Of a DNA stretch of 62,638 nucleotides, positions 36,884 through 48,800 are shown in pieces. The translations under genes were made by a program, and so were the position numbers. Positions within the stretch are counted from its first letter, which is position 1. Every line of letters begins with the position of its first letter. The DNA comes from Deltaproteobacteria bacterium (GTDB taxonomy: Bacteria; Desulfobacterota; Binatia; UTPRO1), in the NCBI GenBank assembly GCA_016200545.1, contig JACQEO010000027.1, positions 1-62,638 on the forward strand, given 5' to 3'. Under the pieces are notes generated by a model. That model had not been told where the DNA came from. It saw only the letters and a list, made by a program, of their open reading frames with translations, and ran no database searches.

Positions 36884-38643
36884 CTAGCCGGGAGCGCAAT
36901 TCAAGAGGCGATCGCCGATGTAGCTGAGGAGCGGTGGCACGCCGCGCCGGACGCCGAGCTCCCAATGCACCGCCTCCGACGCTCCGCCCCAAGCGCGTAT
37001 GGCGCCGCCGTGGACGCCGTGCAGATGGTGCGCCGCGCAGATTGCGGTGCGATTGTCGCGCTCATTGCCGCCACCGTGCGACCGCCAGCAGAGGTGGTGG
37101 TCATGGAGACTCCGGCGCGCGCTACAGCCCGGCACCGTGCACCGCCAGCCGTCACGGGCGAAGATCGGATCGCGGTGGCGCGGCGTCCCTTCCCAATAGC
37201 CGAGGACGTGCCGCAATATCTCTTCGAGCGCGACCCAGCGCGGCTCGCCCGCGTGCGCGAATGCATCGAGGACATCCCGAAACAGCGCGACGACCGATGC
37301 CGGACCGGTGAATTGTACCGCGACGTCGCACACCTCGCGTCCGGCGCGGCATGTGCTGTCATTTCTTGCCAGAACCTCGTCGACACGGGAGCGCGCACCG
37401 ATCTGCACACCTGGCCGTCGCGCCGTGAAACTCTGCCCCACGGCCGACGGGAGCATGCTGTCGAGGGGGGCGGCGCGAGCGAGACCTCGGCCCCGAGCAG
37501 GTCGCGCGCCTCGACCACGCAATTGACCTCGTCCGCCAACCGGCGCACCGTCACCGCCTGTGCGCGCGCGATCCATGCCGCTGCGTTGCCGCGATCGAGG
37601 ACCGGCAAGAGCGTCACCGCGCGCGACCAGGACAGCATCCCCTCACGATAGGCGCGCGCGAACTCCTCCGCGCGCCCGGTGCTCTTCTCGACCTTGAGAA
37701 GCGCCCACGCCTTCCGCACTGAGAGACCAAGCCGCTCGCGCACGTACGCGTCCAGCGAGGCGAACCCGAGCGTGCGATAGAAGCGCTGATCGACGATCAC
37801 CCGGAGAAGATGCCCAATTCGCGGCTCGGCCATCCGGATCCCTTCCATCGCAAATCTGAGCTGCGCATCGAGCGCGAAGGGGTCGAGAGTCAGCTCGATC
37901 GGCGTGACAGGATTAGCGGCGACGGGATCAACGGCGACGGCACCAATCGCGAGATCACCAACCGGGATCGCAGCAGCCATCGCGGCGCTTGCCGCGGCGA
38001 CGGCCGCGCCACTGGCTTCGGTTACGACGCCTGGATTCGACCGTGAGCGTGCCGCCGAGCGCCGCGCCCGTTCGGCGAGCCGGATACACGCGAGCAGCGC
38101 CCGGTCGCCGATGCACGCGCCCGCCGGACGCCCGGAAGACCCCTCGGCGGCGATCACCTCCGCCGCGCGCCATGGCGCGAACGGCTCGCCGGCAACGCGC
38201 GAGGCGAGCTCCAGCGCGCGCCGCCACAGGGCGCGCACGCGAGCCGGGCACGCGATGCGCAGGCGAATCGCTGGCTCGTCTTCGATCACGCCGCTGTCGT
38301 CGTCCGGATCGGCGTCGCCGGGCTCGGACGCGCCGCGCGCCCTGGCGAGCGCCGTCAGTTCCACGACGCTGCATCGCCGAGCATGCATCAGGTAATCGCG
38401 CTCGTTTTCCGGGGACGCAACGTTGCAGAGGGCGCGCGTCTGCGCCCATGAGAGCTCACAGCAGTCGAACGCCGCCGCGATCGCTGGCAGCGCCTCGAGC
38501 CGCATGGCGACCCAGGCTGCGGTCTGGACCGTGCGCGCGGAGACGCCGAGACGCTCACGCGCGTAGTCGCCGAAATCGACGACCGCCACAAGGGGTCGGG
38601 GGCCGCCCCTCTGCGCGCGGTAGGGCGCGTGTCCGCCCGCCAT
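36884..38643 (-). pseudogene. DUF222/HNH endonuclease protein with frameshift in a G/C homopolymer
   Basis: About 586 residues once joined. The first part has DUF222/13E12-like helices twice (DYARERLGVSARTVQTAAWV and YVRERLGLSVRKAWALLKVE), which form a repeated helical domain. The second part is an HNH nuclease: GWRCTVPGCSARRSLHDHH, then [10 protein letters not shown]. The two lie in different frames that meet at a run of six G (37465-37470, plus strand); one extra base restores the frame. Given the homopolymer, an assembly indel is more likely than decay. The 5' end is uncertain (38643 or 38721). Such genes occur in many copies in some genomes and may be mobile-element related; function unknown. 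Confidence 0.7.
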
Positions 38644-38761
38644 TCCCACGCCCGCCGCATGCCCACCGCGACGGCGCAGCGGTCCACATTCGGCTTGACG
38701 GCGACGACCCGTCTCGCGCATAGCGGGGATGGGTCGTTCGCAACGTGGGAAGGGGGGCCCC

Positions 38762-41425
38762 ATGCGTCGTCTCCACTTGGTCGCGATCCTGGCCGGCGTC
38801 GTGTGCGTCACCACCGCGAACGCCGCGGTCCACCTCGTGCTGAAGGCCGGCGACGCGTTCCCCGGCGGGACCGTCACGACCATCAGCTACACGGCGGCCG
38901 ATCCCTCCGGACGGCGCATCGCCATCGCGGTCACCGGGACGATCCCCTCGCGGCCGGGCGCGTCGGGCGCGCTGCTCAACTGGGAGAACGGCCAACTCGA
39001 GACGCTGGCGCTCGAAGGCGACCCGCTCCCGGGCGGTGCCACGTACGGCGGCGCCTACTACTATTTCCAGAACGCCTTGGGGCACGTCACCTTCAGTCAG
39101 CTGGGCCACGTCTACACGTACGACGAGACGGGTACGCCGCGAGAGATCCTGAAGGTCGCCGACCTGCCGGCCGGGCACCACTGGTACACGCTCTATCTCG
39201 ACGACGTGAACGACAACGACGACCTGCTCTTCACGGCGGTCGCACAGGATCAGCCGGGCGGCACCATTACGAGCGCGCTCATGCTCTTCGCCGACGGCCA
39301 GATCACCCAGCTGATGGCGCTCGGGGCGCGCAGCGTCGAGGGTGATCTCATCGATCGCTTCCAGGGGGCGCAATTCAACAACGCGCGACAGGTCGTGTTC
39401 AGCACCGGCTACGACGCCGTCTACCGGCTCGAAGGCGGCGTCATCCGGCGCGTCCTCCGCAAGGGCGATCCCGCGCCGGGCGGCGGCAAGATGGACGACA
39501 TCATCCAGCAGGTGATCGACGAGGCGGGGAACCTCGTGCTGACCGGCAACTTCGGCGACGAGCTGGGAGACGAAGGGTTCGCCGGCCAGATGATTCGCGT
39601 CGACCAGAGCGGGCTCCACGCGCTCACGGTCGACAACACGCCGAGCCCGTGGGGACCACGCTGGTCGAGCTACACGGCGTTCCCGGCGTTCAACCGCCTC
39701 GGCGAGCTCGTCTTCGAGGGAGCCTTCTACGGCGGGCCGCAGCAGGCGATCGTGCTGCAGCGCGCCGACGGCAGCCTGCAGCGGATCATCGACGACTACG
39801 TGACGCCCGCGCCGTGGGATCCGGCACACCATCTCTTCGGCCTCGCCTTCCCGCAGCTGAGCGACGATCGCCGGGTGACGCTCTCGATGTTCATCGAGGG
39901 GCAGCCCGACGGAGGACCGACGGTCCTCGTGCAGGTGGCGACCGATTACGACGGCGACGGCATCGACGACCCCGACGATCCGTGCACCGACGTCGACGGC
40001 GACGGCTTCGGCGATCCGGGCTTCCCGGCCAACACCTGCCCCCTCGACAATTGCCCCGGCATCGCCAATCCCACCCAGGCCGATGCCGACGGCGACGGCG
40101 TCGGCGACGTGTGCGACGACTGCCCCGCGGACGCCGATCCCGCGCAGGTCGACACCGACCACGACGGGAGCGGCGACGCCTGCGACCCGTGTACCGATCC
40201 CGACGCCGACGGGTTCGGTCTCCCCGGCAACGTCTGCCCGCCCGACAACTGTCCGACCGTCGCCAACCCGGACCAGACCGACACCGACGGCGACGGCGTG
40301 GGCGACGCCTGTGACGACTGCGCGATCTTCCCCGATCCGGCGCAGGACCGCGCCGACGCCTGCGCCGCGAAGCCGCTGCCCGGGCTCGCTGCGCAGGACG
40401 CGGCGGCGTTTTACGAGGGGCTCCAGGAGTTCGCCGACATCGAGACGCCCGCTCGCGGACTCGGCCCCGTCTTCAACGGGCGAAGCTGCGCCGAGTGCCA
40501 CAACCAGCCGACCATCGGCGGCTCGAGCGCGCGCTTCGTCATGAGGTTCGGCACCTACGGGCCGAACGGCTTCGATCCGATGGCATACGAAGGCGGCTCG
40601 CTCGTGCAAGCCAACGGCATCAGCACCGCCACCTGCAGCGTACCCGGCGAGGTCGTGCCGCCCGACGCGACGGTCTCGACCCGCCGCGACACGCCGCCGC
40701 TGTTCGGCTTCGGGCTCATCGATGGCATCCCGGACGAGAGCATTCTCCGCCTGGCCGATCCCACCGATCACGACGGCGACGGCGTCTCCGGCCGTGCCAA
40801 CATGATTGGCGGCCGCGTCGGCCGCTTCGGCTGGAAGGCGCAGGTCGCGACCCTCCACGACTTCTCCGCCGACGCGTACCTGAACGAGATGGGCATCACG
40901 AGCCCGACGCAGCCGAACGAGAACCTGCCGCAGGGCGGGCCGCTCGTGTGCGACACGGTACCCGATCCCGAGGACGACGGGAGCAACGTGCAGGCGTTCA
41001 CCGACTTCATGCGCCTCCTGGCGCCCCTGCCGGCGACGAAGCCCACGGGCGTCGCGCGCTTGGGGAAGCACCTCTTCCGGGAGCTCCGTTGCCACGTCTG
41101 CCACACCGACAAGCTCCGCAGCAGGCCGAGCTACCCGCCTGCGCTCAGCAGCAAGCGCGTTCGCATGTTCTCCGATCTGCTCCTGCACGACATGGGATCG
41201 CTCGGCGATGGCATCGAGCAGGGCCTGGCGACGGGCTCGGAGTTCCGGACGGCTCCCCTCTGGGGCGTCGCGGGCAGCGCCCCGTATCTCCACGACGGCC
41301 GGGCGGCGACGCTCGAGGACGCGATCGCCGCGCACGACGGAGAGGGCCGCGGCGCGCGCGACCGTTTCTTCCAGCTCGGCCCGAGCGGACGGGCGGCCTT
41401 GGTTGCGTTTCTGAAGACGCTGTAG
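38762..41425 (+). CDS. Secreted TSP3-repeat / DUF1111 dihaem oxidoreductase-like protein
   Basis: An 887-residue exported protein. Signal peptide about 1-22 (ends TANAA). Residues 23-395 are a beta-rich propeller-like domain. Residues about 396-540 contain thrombospondin type-3 calcium repeats ([28 protein letters not shown] and more). The C-terminal part is a DUF1111 (cytochrome-c-peroxidase-like dihaem) domain with haem motifs CAECH and CHVCH, and the late [16 protein letters not shown] signature. Likely an outer-surface or periplasmic redox enzyme. Start ATG 38762 is preceded by GGAAGGGG. Confidence 0.85.
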   Translation: MRRLHLVAILAGVVCVTTANAAVHLVLKAGDAFPGGTVTTISYTAADPSGRRIAIAVTGTIPSRPGASGALLNWENGQLETLALEGDPLPGGATYGGAYYYFQNALGHVTFSQLGHVYTYDETGTPREILKVADLPAGHHWYTLYLDDVNDNDDLLFTAVAQDQPGGTITSALMLFADGQITQLMALGARSVEGDLIDRFQGAQFNNARQVVFSTGYDAVYRLEGGVIRRVLRKGDPAPGGGKMDDIIQQVIDEAGNLVLTGNFGDELGDEGFAGQMIRVDQSGLHALTVDNTPSPWGPRWSSYTAFPAFNRLGELVFEGAFYGGPQQAIVLQRADGSLQRIIDDYVTPAPWDPAHHLFGLAFPQLSDDRRVTLSMFIEGQPDGGPTVLVQVATDYDGDGIDDPDDPCTDVDGDGFGDPGFPANTCPLDNCPGIANPTQADADGDGVGDVCDDCPADADPAQVDTDHDGSGDACDPCTDPDADGFGLPGNVCPPDNCPTVANPDQTDTDGDGVGDACDDCAIFPDPAQDRADACAAKPLPGLAAQDAAAFYEGLQEFADIETPARGLGPVFNGRSCAECHNQPTIGGSSARFVMRFGTYGPNGFDPMAYEGGSLVQANGISTATCSVPGEVVPPDATVSTRRDTPPLFGFGLIDGIPDESILRLADPTDHDGDGVSGRANMIGGRVGRFGWKAQVATLHDFSADAYLNEMGITSPTQPNENLPQGGPLVCDTVPDPEDDGSNVQAFTDFMRLLAPLPATKPTGVARLGKHLFRELRCHVCHTDKLRSRPSYPPALSSKRVRMFSDLLLHDMGSLGDGIEQGLATGSEFRTAPLWGVAGSAPYLHDGRAATLEDAIAAHDGEGRGARDRFFQLGPSGRAALVAFLKTL

Positions 41426-41465
41426 CCGTCACGCCCGACGGCGCTTCAGCCGCCGAGGTGCGCGG

Positions 41466-43036
41466 CTACACGTCGATCTCGTCCACCTTCGGCGCCCGCT
41501 CCATGATGAACTCGAAGCGCGGCGCGACGTCGCGCCCCATGAGTGTCTGGATCGCCTTCTCGGTCGCGTCCTCGTCGCGGATCGCGACGCGCAGCAGCGT
41601 GCGGCGCGCCGGGTCGAGCGTGGTCTTCTTGAGCGTGCCGGGATTCATCTCGCCGAGGCCCTTGAAGCGGGTCACCTGCACCTTGCCGCCCTTGCCGTTG
41701 CGCCGGGCGAGGTGCCGCTCCTTCGCGGCGTCGTCGAGCGCCCAGAAGACCTCCTTGCCGGCCTCGATCCGGTAGAGCGGCGGCTGCGCGATGTAGACGT
41801 AGCCCTGGCGGATCAGCTCCGGGAGGTGGCGGTAGAAGAACGTGAGCAGCAGCGTGCAGATGTGGTTGCCGTCGGAGTCGGCGTCCATGAGCAGGCAGAT
41901 CTTGTGGTAGCGGAGCTTGGCCGCGTCGAAGTCCTTGCCCGCGCCGCAGCCGAGCGCGGAGACGATGTCCGACAGCTCCTTGTTGGTGAGGACCTTCGCC
42001 GTGGACGCCTGCTCGGTGTTGAGCACCTTGCCGCGCAGCGGGAGGATCGCCTGGAACCCGCGCTCGCGACCCTGCTTGGCCGAGCCGCCGGCGGAGTCGC
42101 CCTCGACGAGGAACAGCTCGCACTCGCTCGGGTCGGTCGAGCTGCAGTCGGCAGCTTCCCGGGCAGATTCAAGCGGTGCGAGACGGCGCCCTTGCGCTGG
42201 ACCTGCTGCGCCGCCGCGCGCGACGCGCTACGCGCCTTCGCGGCGAGGACGACCCGGCTGCCGACGATGTCGCCCCAGGTGCGGTTCGCGTTGAGCGCGT
42301 TCTCGAGCGCCGTGCGCACGAGGCCGTCGATGAGCGGCGTCACCTCGGCGTTGTTGAGCCGCTCCTTGGTCTGCCCCTGGAACTGCGGCTGCCACAGCTT
42401 GACGGCGAGGACCGCGACCAACCCCTCGCGCGCGTCCTCGGCGACGATGCTCTGCCCGCGGGGGATCTGGTTGTGCACCGTCAGGTAGTTGCGGACCGCC
42501 TTCACGAGCCCGGACTTGAAGCCGTTCTCATGCGCACCGCCCGCCGTGGTGGGGATGCCGTTCACGTACGAGAAGACCCGCTCGTCGGTCGCCTCCGTCC
42601 AGGTGAGCGCGCAGTCGAGGTGGAGGTCGTCCTGCTCGGCCTGCAGCGTGAACACCTCGCCCGCAAGCGGCACTTGCTTGCCGTCGGCGACCATCTTCTG
42701 GAGGAACGCCTTCAAGCCGTCCTCGTAGTGGTAGGTCGCCTTCGTGCCCGCACGCTCGTCGTGGAAGTCGATCGTGAGGCCACCGTGCAGATACGCCTTC
42801 GCTTCCAAGCGCTCGGCGATGAGCGCCGCGTCGAAGGTGGTGTGGGGGAAGATCTGCGCGTCGGGGCGGAAGAAGATGGTCGTGCCCGAGCCGCGTGCCG
42901 ACCCGACCTTCTTGAGCGCGCTCGTCGCTTTGCCGCGCGAGAAGGACTGCTCCCACTCCGCGCCGTCGCGCTTCACCCGGGCGACGAGCTTCTCCGCGAG
43001 CGCGTTCACGACCGACGCGCCGACGCTATCAAGCGA
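41466..43036 (-). pseudogene. parE: Decayed type II topoisomerase subunit B (parE/gyrB)
   Basis: The remaining sequence starts at VGASVVNALAEKLVARVKRD (about 43028) and lacks the roughly 120-170 upstream residues that carry the GHKL ATP-binding site. The transducer domain and TOPRIM domain follow ([30 protein letters not shown]), ending [17 protein letters not shown] one-base deletion near 42150-42153 (CTGCC where CTGGCC is expected) splits the frame between LNLPGKL and [10 protein letters not shown]. Two independent lesions argue for a pseudogene or a mis-joined contig. A functional gyrB must exist elsewhere. Confidence 0.8.
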
Positions 43037-43343
43037 ATCGGCGACGAACAGAGGAGCGTCCGATAAAGGGTCTTTGGACGAAGCCGCTTCGCGGCAGCTT
43101 CCGTTTCGTCCAAGGGTGATGTATTGGGCGGACCGCCACACGAGTAGGAGCACCGGTGCTACATTTCGTCGCGCTTCGAGGTGGTCGAAGCGCGAGTTTG
43201 GACACGCCGGCGGGCCAAGTCCCTTGAGCTTCGGGGTGGCTCCTACAGCGATGTCTCAAATAGAGGCGTCGCGGTTCCGATCGCCCTTCAGCGGGGCGCC
43301 GAGTGAGGTTCGCCCTCCGCCCGATCTTGCCGGCTGAAAAGCC
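43037..43343. other. Non-coding stretch at the truncated parE end, with nested hairpin
   Basis: No credible gene. It contains a nested inverted repeat at 43074-43113: outer arms TTGGACGAA and TTCGTCCAA, inner hairpin GCCGC-TTC-GCGGC. It lies about 40 nt from the point where parE homology stops, so it may mark the edge of a deletion, an inserted element or a terminator. Confidence 0.45.
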
Positions 43344-44603
43344 CTATTCAGCACCGGCCTGGCGCAGGCGCGCGCGTAGCTCGCTGACGTCGACGGCGGC
43401 GGGCGTGACGCCGTGGTCGACGGCGAGCGCGGCGGCGGTGCCCGCGGCCTCGCCCGTCGCCATGCAGGGCGGAATCTCTTTCGTCGCGTGATGTACGCGG
43501 TGATCGACCGAGATGCAGCGCCCGGCGACCAAGAGATTGCGCACGCGCGGCGAGCGCAGGGCGCGGTACGGAATCGCGTAGCGCACGCCGTATTTCGTCC
43601 AGTGACCGGTGACCGCGATGGCGTCGTCGAAGGAACGGTCGACGTCCTCGCGGCGCAGCACGTAGGTACCCTGAAGCCGGCGGCTCTCGGTGATGCCGAG
43701 CTGGCTCGCGACGTCGCAGAGGTGCGCGTGGCGGAACTCCGGCACCTCGGCGCGCAGGCGGTCGACCTCGGCCATCACCTGGCGGCGGCACTCGAGCTCG
43801 GCGAAGGTCAGGTCCTCGGGATCCGTCGCGTCGATCTTGCGGCCGATGCGCTCGGTCGCTCCCCACGGCAGCAGCACGCGCCCGTCGCCGATGGTGTGGA
43901 AGTACCAGCCGCCGGTTTCGATCGCGTGCGCGGCGTTCTCGACGCCGCCCATGCGGAACCAGAGCCAGGGGAGCACCCGTTCGAGCTCGAAGGCACAGCC
44001 GGCGGCGGCGAAGAGGTCGCCGTCGCCGGTCGCGTCGATCACGACCTTGGCGCGGATCGCGAAGCGGCCTTGCTTGCCGTGAAACGTCACCGCTGTGATG
44101 CCGTCTCCCTCCAGCACGGGCTCGCATCCCCAGGCATGAAACAGCAGTCGCACGCCGGCGCCGGTCACCATCTCGTTCAGGACCAATCGTAGATCTTCGG
44201 GATCGTAAGCGACGGAGTAACGCACCCGGTGCGGGCCCGATCCCCACACCAGTCCCCAGCGGCGGTAGTGCTCGATCGCCGCGGCGTCGTCGCTGCCCCA
44301 CTCGCCCGGCGGCGGAAAGAATGCCGCGCCGCGCGCGGCGAGGCGGTCGGTGATCTCCTGACAGAGGCCGCGCACCATCTGGCGGCCGGCGCCGTCGTCG
44401 AGCGTGAGGAGAAGGATGACGAGGCCGCCGGTCGCGATCCCGCCGAGCGCGCCGTAGCGCTCGACGAGCAGGGTCGCGGCGCCGGCGCGCGCCGCGGCGA
44501 TCGCGGCCGCCGCGCCCGCGGTGCCGCCGCCGACGACGAGCACGTCGGTTTCCGCATGCACGCGCGTGCGGCGCGCCGGCTCGTCGATGAAGGGCGCGCT
44601 CAC
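43344..44603 (-). CDS. FAD-dependent oxidoreductase
   Basis: A 419-residue flavoprotein with the dinucleotide-binding start TDVLVVGGGTAGAAAAIAAA, an FAD-contact ERYGALGGIATGG, the mid-domain VVIDATGDGDLFAAAG and the C-terminal NLLVAGRCISVDHRVHHA, CMATGEAAGTAAAL. It belongs to the FAD_oxidored (PF12831-like) group; substrate unknown. GTG 44603 is preferred as start; the open frame to 44729 overlaps the hydrolase gene. It is 19 nt behind the dienelactone hydrolase gene, so probably in one operon. Confidence 0.88.
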   Translation of the reverse strand: MSAPFIDEPARRTRVHAETDVLVVGGGTAGAAAAIAAARAGAATLLVERYGALGGIATGGLVILLLTLDDGAGRQMVRGLCQEITDRLAARGAAFFPPPGEWGSDDAAAIEHYRRWGLVWGSGPHRVRYSVAYDPEDLRLVLNEMVTGAGVRLLFHAWGCEPVLEGDGITAVTFHGKQGRFAIRAKVVIDATGDGDLFAAAGCAFELERVLPWLWFRMGGVENAAHAIETGGWYFHTIGDGRVLLPWGATERIGRKIDATDPEDLTFAELECRRQVMAEVDRLRAEVPEFRHAHLCDVASQLGITESRRLQGTYVLRREDVDRSFDDAIAVTGHWTKYGVRYAIPYRALRSPRVRNLLVAGRCISVDHRVHHATKEIPPCMATGEAAGTAAALAVDHGVTPAAVDVSELRARLRQAGAE

Positions 44604-44622
44604 GCCGGCGACGCCAGCCGTT

Positions 44623-45360
44623 TCAGCGCAGCTCGTCGCCGAAGAGGTCTTTGACCCGACGCCACGCGTCGCTCGCCGCGGTCGCGCTGTAGTCCGGACG
44701 CTCGTCGCAGAAAAAACCGTGGCCGACATTCGGATAGACGACGACCTCGTGGCGGACGTTGTGCCGCGCGAGCTCCGTGCGGATGCGTTCCACTTGATCG
44801 GGCGGGATGTAGGCGTCCTGGTCGCCGAAGAAGCAGAGGATCCTGCCGCGGATCTTGCTCGTGCGCTCGACCGTCGGCACGCCCTCGTTGCCGGGGACGC
44901 CGACGGCGAGGCCGCCGCCGTAGAAGCTCGCCGCCGCCGCGATCGGCAGCTCGCAGGCGGCGAGGTACGTGAGGTGGCCGCCGAAGCAGAAGCCGATCGC
45001 GCCGACGCCGCGCCCGCCGACGTCCTTGTGCCGCTTCAGCGTGTCCATCGCCGCGGACACGTCGGCGATCGCGTCCGAGGCCTTCACCTGCTGCATGAGG
45101 CCGATTCCCTGCTGCAGACCGGCTTCGTCATAGCCGAGCTCGATCCCGGGCGCCGTGCGATGGAAGAGATCGGGCGCGAGGGCGACGTAACCCTCGGTGG
45201 CGACACGATCCACGATCGAACGGATGTGATGGTTGACGCCGAAGATCTCCATGAAGACGAGGACCGCGGGATACGTGCCGGCATCGGCGGGATGCGCCAC
45301 GTACGCGCCCATCGACGCGCCGCCGACGGGCATCGCGATGCGCTCACTCGTGATTTGCAT
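44623..45360 (-). CDS. Dienelactone hydrolase family protein
   Basis: A 245-residue alpha/beta hydrolase with the DLH signature: Glu in VFMEIFGVNHHIR, the Cys nucleophile in GAIGFCFGGHLTYL, Asp in FFGDQDAYIPPDQ and His in NVGHGFFCDERPDY. It hydrolyses dienelactones or similar carboxylic esters in aromatic degradation. Start ATG 45360 (MQITSERIAMPVGG). The following FAD enzyme may act on the same substrate. Confidence 0.92.
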   Translation of the reverse strand: MQITSERIAMPVGGASMGAYVAHPADAGTYPAVLVFMEIFGVNHHIRSIVDRVATEGYVALAPDLFHRTAPGIELGYDEAGLQQGIGLMQQVKASDAIADVSAAMDTLKRHKDVGGRGVGAIGFCFGGHLTYLAACELPIAAAASFYGGGLAVGVPGNEGVPTVERTSKIRGRILCFFGDQDAYIPPDQVERIRTELARHNVRHEVVVYPNVGHGFFCDERPDYSATAASDAWRRVKDLFGDELR

Positions 45361-45417
45361 TTCGGGGGAGCTAACATATGGGGTCGGCAAAGGCGAGGGA
45401 CGGTCGCCTCGCCACGA

Positions 45418-45537
45418 CGCATCATCGCGACCTTCGCGGTGCGTTCCGAGCACGTCGACGAGCTCATTCGGGATGCGCGCAAGACACTGGTCACGCCGGC
45501 ACGCGCGGAGCCAGGCTGTCTCGAGTACGAGCGCTGA
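45418..45537 (+). pseudogene. Fragment of an ABM/quinol monooxygenase-like domain
   Basis: The frame reads IIATFAVRSEHVDELIRDAR, then TLVTPARAEPGCLEYER-stop. This is the first half of a small antibiotic-biosynthesis-monooxygenase (YgiN-like) domain: opening beta strand, helix, and the GCL-Y strand. There is no start codon at its expected position and the second half is missing. It is probably a relic. The rest of the gap to 45804 has no gene. Confidence 0.45.
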
Positions 45538-45804
45538 TGCCGATGGCGGCCGAGCCGCCGAAGGTGCCCGTCTTCACCCCGTCGACGACAGGCGCTGAGC
45601 CGCGCGACCGCGGACGCCGCCGCGCGGCGGCGTCGCTGAAACGACGGTAGCGCCAGTTTCCTGTCACCCGCCCCGGTCAGGTTTGCCGTCCGAGACGGTC
45701 GTCGCTGCATCAATTCGCGTGAAATCCGCCTTTGGGGGTGTGAAACCTGCCGCAGTGGCGATGGCATATTTTGGCGTGATTCCTGCTCGAGTTCGCGAGA
45801 TCGC

Positions 45805-48800
45805 ATGAGCACTCCCGCGTCTAAGCCGACCGAAGGGCGACGCGCGCTCCTCCGCTGCCTGCAGCGCGAAGGCAAGATCGCGGCCGAGGACGTCGCCCGC
45901 CTCGAGAAGGACGCCCAAGAGAAGAGCGTCTCCGTCGCCGAGGTCCTCGAGGCCGAGGGGATCATCACCGAGAAGGATCTGGCGGTGTTCCTGGCGACGA
46001 CGTTGCGTCTGCGCCTGATCGACCTCACCTCGTATCCCTTCGACCCGCAGATGGCACGCGAGCTGAAGGAGCCGATCGCGACTCGCTACAACGTCGTTCC
46101 GATCCGGCTCGACGAGCACTCGATCGAGGTCGCGACCGCGAACCCGCTCGACATCGAGGCGCTCAAGGCCGTCGAGTTCGCGACCGGTAAGCGCGTCCAC
46201 GCGCTGATCGCCACGCGGCAAGAGGTCCACGACGCGCTCGCGCACGTGTACCGGCTCCAGGAGTCGCTCGATCAGTTCCTGCAGCACGTGCCCGACGAAT
46301 CGGTGACCTTGAATGAGCTGCGCGACGAGGGCAACGACTTGCGCACGATCGCGCGCGAGGCGGAGCTACCGCCAGTCGTCAAGCTCGCCGATCTCATCCT
46401 CATCGAGGGTATCAAGAGCCGCGCCAGCGACGTGCACATCGAGCCCGGCACCGACGCGGTCGCGGTCCGCTACCGCATCGACGGCATCCTCGAGGAATCG
46501 TTCCGCTTTCCGAAGTGGGTGCAGAACGCGCTGATCGCACGTCTCAAGGTGATGGCGAAGCTCGACATCACCGAGCGGCGCGTCCCGCAGGACGGGCGCA
46601 TTCAGCTCCGCTACACCGACCGCATCGTGGACCTGCGGGTATCGAGTCTTCCGGCGCAGCACGGCGAGAAGATCACGCTCCGCATCCTCGACGCGACGAC
46701 CGGGATCAAGGCCCTCGACCGTCTCGGCTTCAACGACGTGGATCTGCAGCGGATGCGCGACGCGATTCGAAAGCCCGAGGGCCTCATTCTGGTCACCGGA
46801 CCGACCGGCAGCGGCAAGACGACGACCCTGTACGCGCTCCTGCGCGAGAAGTTCTCGCCGAACCTCAACATCGTCACCATCGAGAACCCGATCGAGTATC
46901 AGCTGAAGGGCATCAACCAGGTCGAGGTCAACGACAAACAGGGCCTCACGTTCGCGGGCGTGCTGCGCTCCGTGCTGCGGCAGGATCCCGACGTCATTCT
47001 GATCGGCGAGATCCGCGACGCGGAGACGGCGCAGATCGCCATGCAGGCGGCGCAAACCGGGCACCTCGTCTTGAGCACGGTGCACACCAACGACGCGACC
47101 GCCGCGATCACGCGCCTGATCGACCTCGGCGTCGAGCCGTTCGTCGTTGCGTCGACGATGCACCTCATCGTGGCGCAGCGCCTGGTGCGTCGCGTCTGCC
47201 AATCGTGCTGCGAGCCGTACGAGCCGTCCGCGGACAGTCGCCGGCTGCTGCGGCTCGACGACGCGGCCGTGGCGCAGCTGCGGCGCAGCAAGGGCTGCGC
47301 GGCGTGTCGCCAGACCGGCTATGCGGGCCGTAACGGCGTCTACGAAGTGATGCCGATCTCGCCGGCGATGACCAAGCTCATCGAGGCGAACGCCACGGAG
47401 AGCGTGATTCGCCAGCAGGCGCGTACCGAGGGCTTCACCTCCATCGTGGAGAGCGCGCGCGAGAAATTGCTCACCGGGTTGACGACGCCGGAAGAGGTGC
47501 TGCGCGTCGTACAGGTGAACGACTACACGCCGCGCTGTCCGGGGTGCAATCGCGAGATCGAGGAAGACTATACCGTCTGCCCGCATTGCAGCGCGGTCCT
47601 GCGCACCACGTGCCGCGAGTGCGGCAAGGAGTTGACCGCGGGGTGGACGAGCTGCGCCTACTGCGGCGCCTCGACCAAGGCGGACGCGGGCGATGCGACC
47701 GCGGGGCAAGAGGCGTCCGGCGACGCCTCCGAGAACGGCGGGCGTCATCGCAGCTACAAGGCGCTGGTCGTGGACGACAACGCCGCGATCCGCGAGATCG
47801 TGCGTCTGACGATCGAACGCTCGCAGCTCAGTCTCGCGGTCGTCGTCGCGGAAGACGGCCCCCAGGCGCTCGCCGTCGCCGCCGCCGAACGACCGGACGT
47901 CGTGATCCTCGATCTCCAAATGCCGGGCATGGACGGCTTCGAGGTGTGCCGCCGCTTGCGCTCCGATGTGCGAACGGCGTTTGTGCCCGTCCTCATGCTG
48001 AGCGCGCAGACGAGTGAGGAGTCGATCACGCAGGGATTCGCCTCCGGCGCGGACGACTATGTGACCAAGCCTTTCCGGCGTCAGGATCTGCTCACCCGCA
48101 TCCGGCGGATGCTCGAGCGGACGTACGGGAAGGCGGCGGCGACGTCCGAGGATCCGGCGACGTCCATGCTCTATATCGAACCGACGAGCGACGCCGCGCC
48201 CGCGCTCGCTGACGAGCGTGGCGCGATCGACGTCGGCACCGAGGCGACGGCCGCGGAGGGCGACGCATACGTGCGGTCGTCACCCTCGTCGCCGGTTTCC
48301 GCCGCGCTGCAGACGGAGCTGAACGAGGTCCGGCGCGGCCTCGAGCGGATGCAAGTCGAGCACGAGCGAGCGCTCGAGCAGCTGCGCGGCGAGACCAAGG
48401 CGACGACGGCCGAGCTGGAGAAGGTGGAGGCCGCGTTGCGGGGTGGCAAGCGGGGGCGCTCCGGCGAGAACCCGGCGGACGGCATCGCCGACCTGCGCGC
48501 CGACATGGCGCGGCGGGAGGCGGCCCTCGACGCGCAGATCGCAGCGCTGACGTCGGCGACCGACCTCGAGGAGCTCCGCGCGAGCGTGCGCGACCTCGAA
48601 AAGCGGCTGGCCGCGACGGCTCCGAACGTCGAGGTGGGCGCGCTGATGCGCGCCATCGAACACCATGAGCAGCAGCTCGCTGCGCTCTCCGACCGGTTCG
48701 AGCTTGACAAGGGCAGCAAGAGCAAGGGCGGGAAGGGCAAGAACGACGCTGACGCAGCAACGGCGTCGCGCGTCGAGCTCGAAGCGCTGCGAACACGAAC

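Noticed and set aside
45762..45776. TGGCATATTTTGGCG as a sigma-54 promoter for the large ATPase gene
   Set aside because: The GG and GC elements are 9 rather than 10 bases apart and the -12 box is TGGC instead of TTGC.
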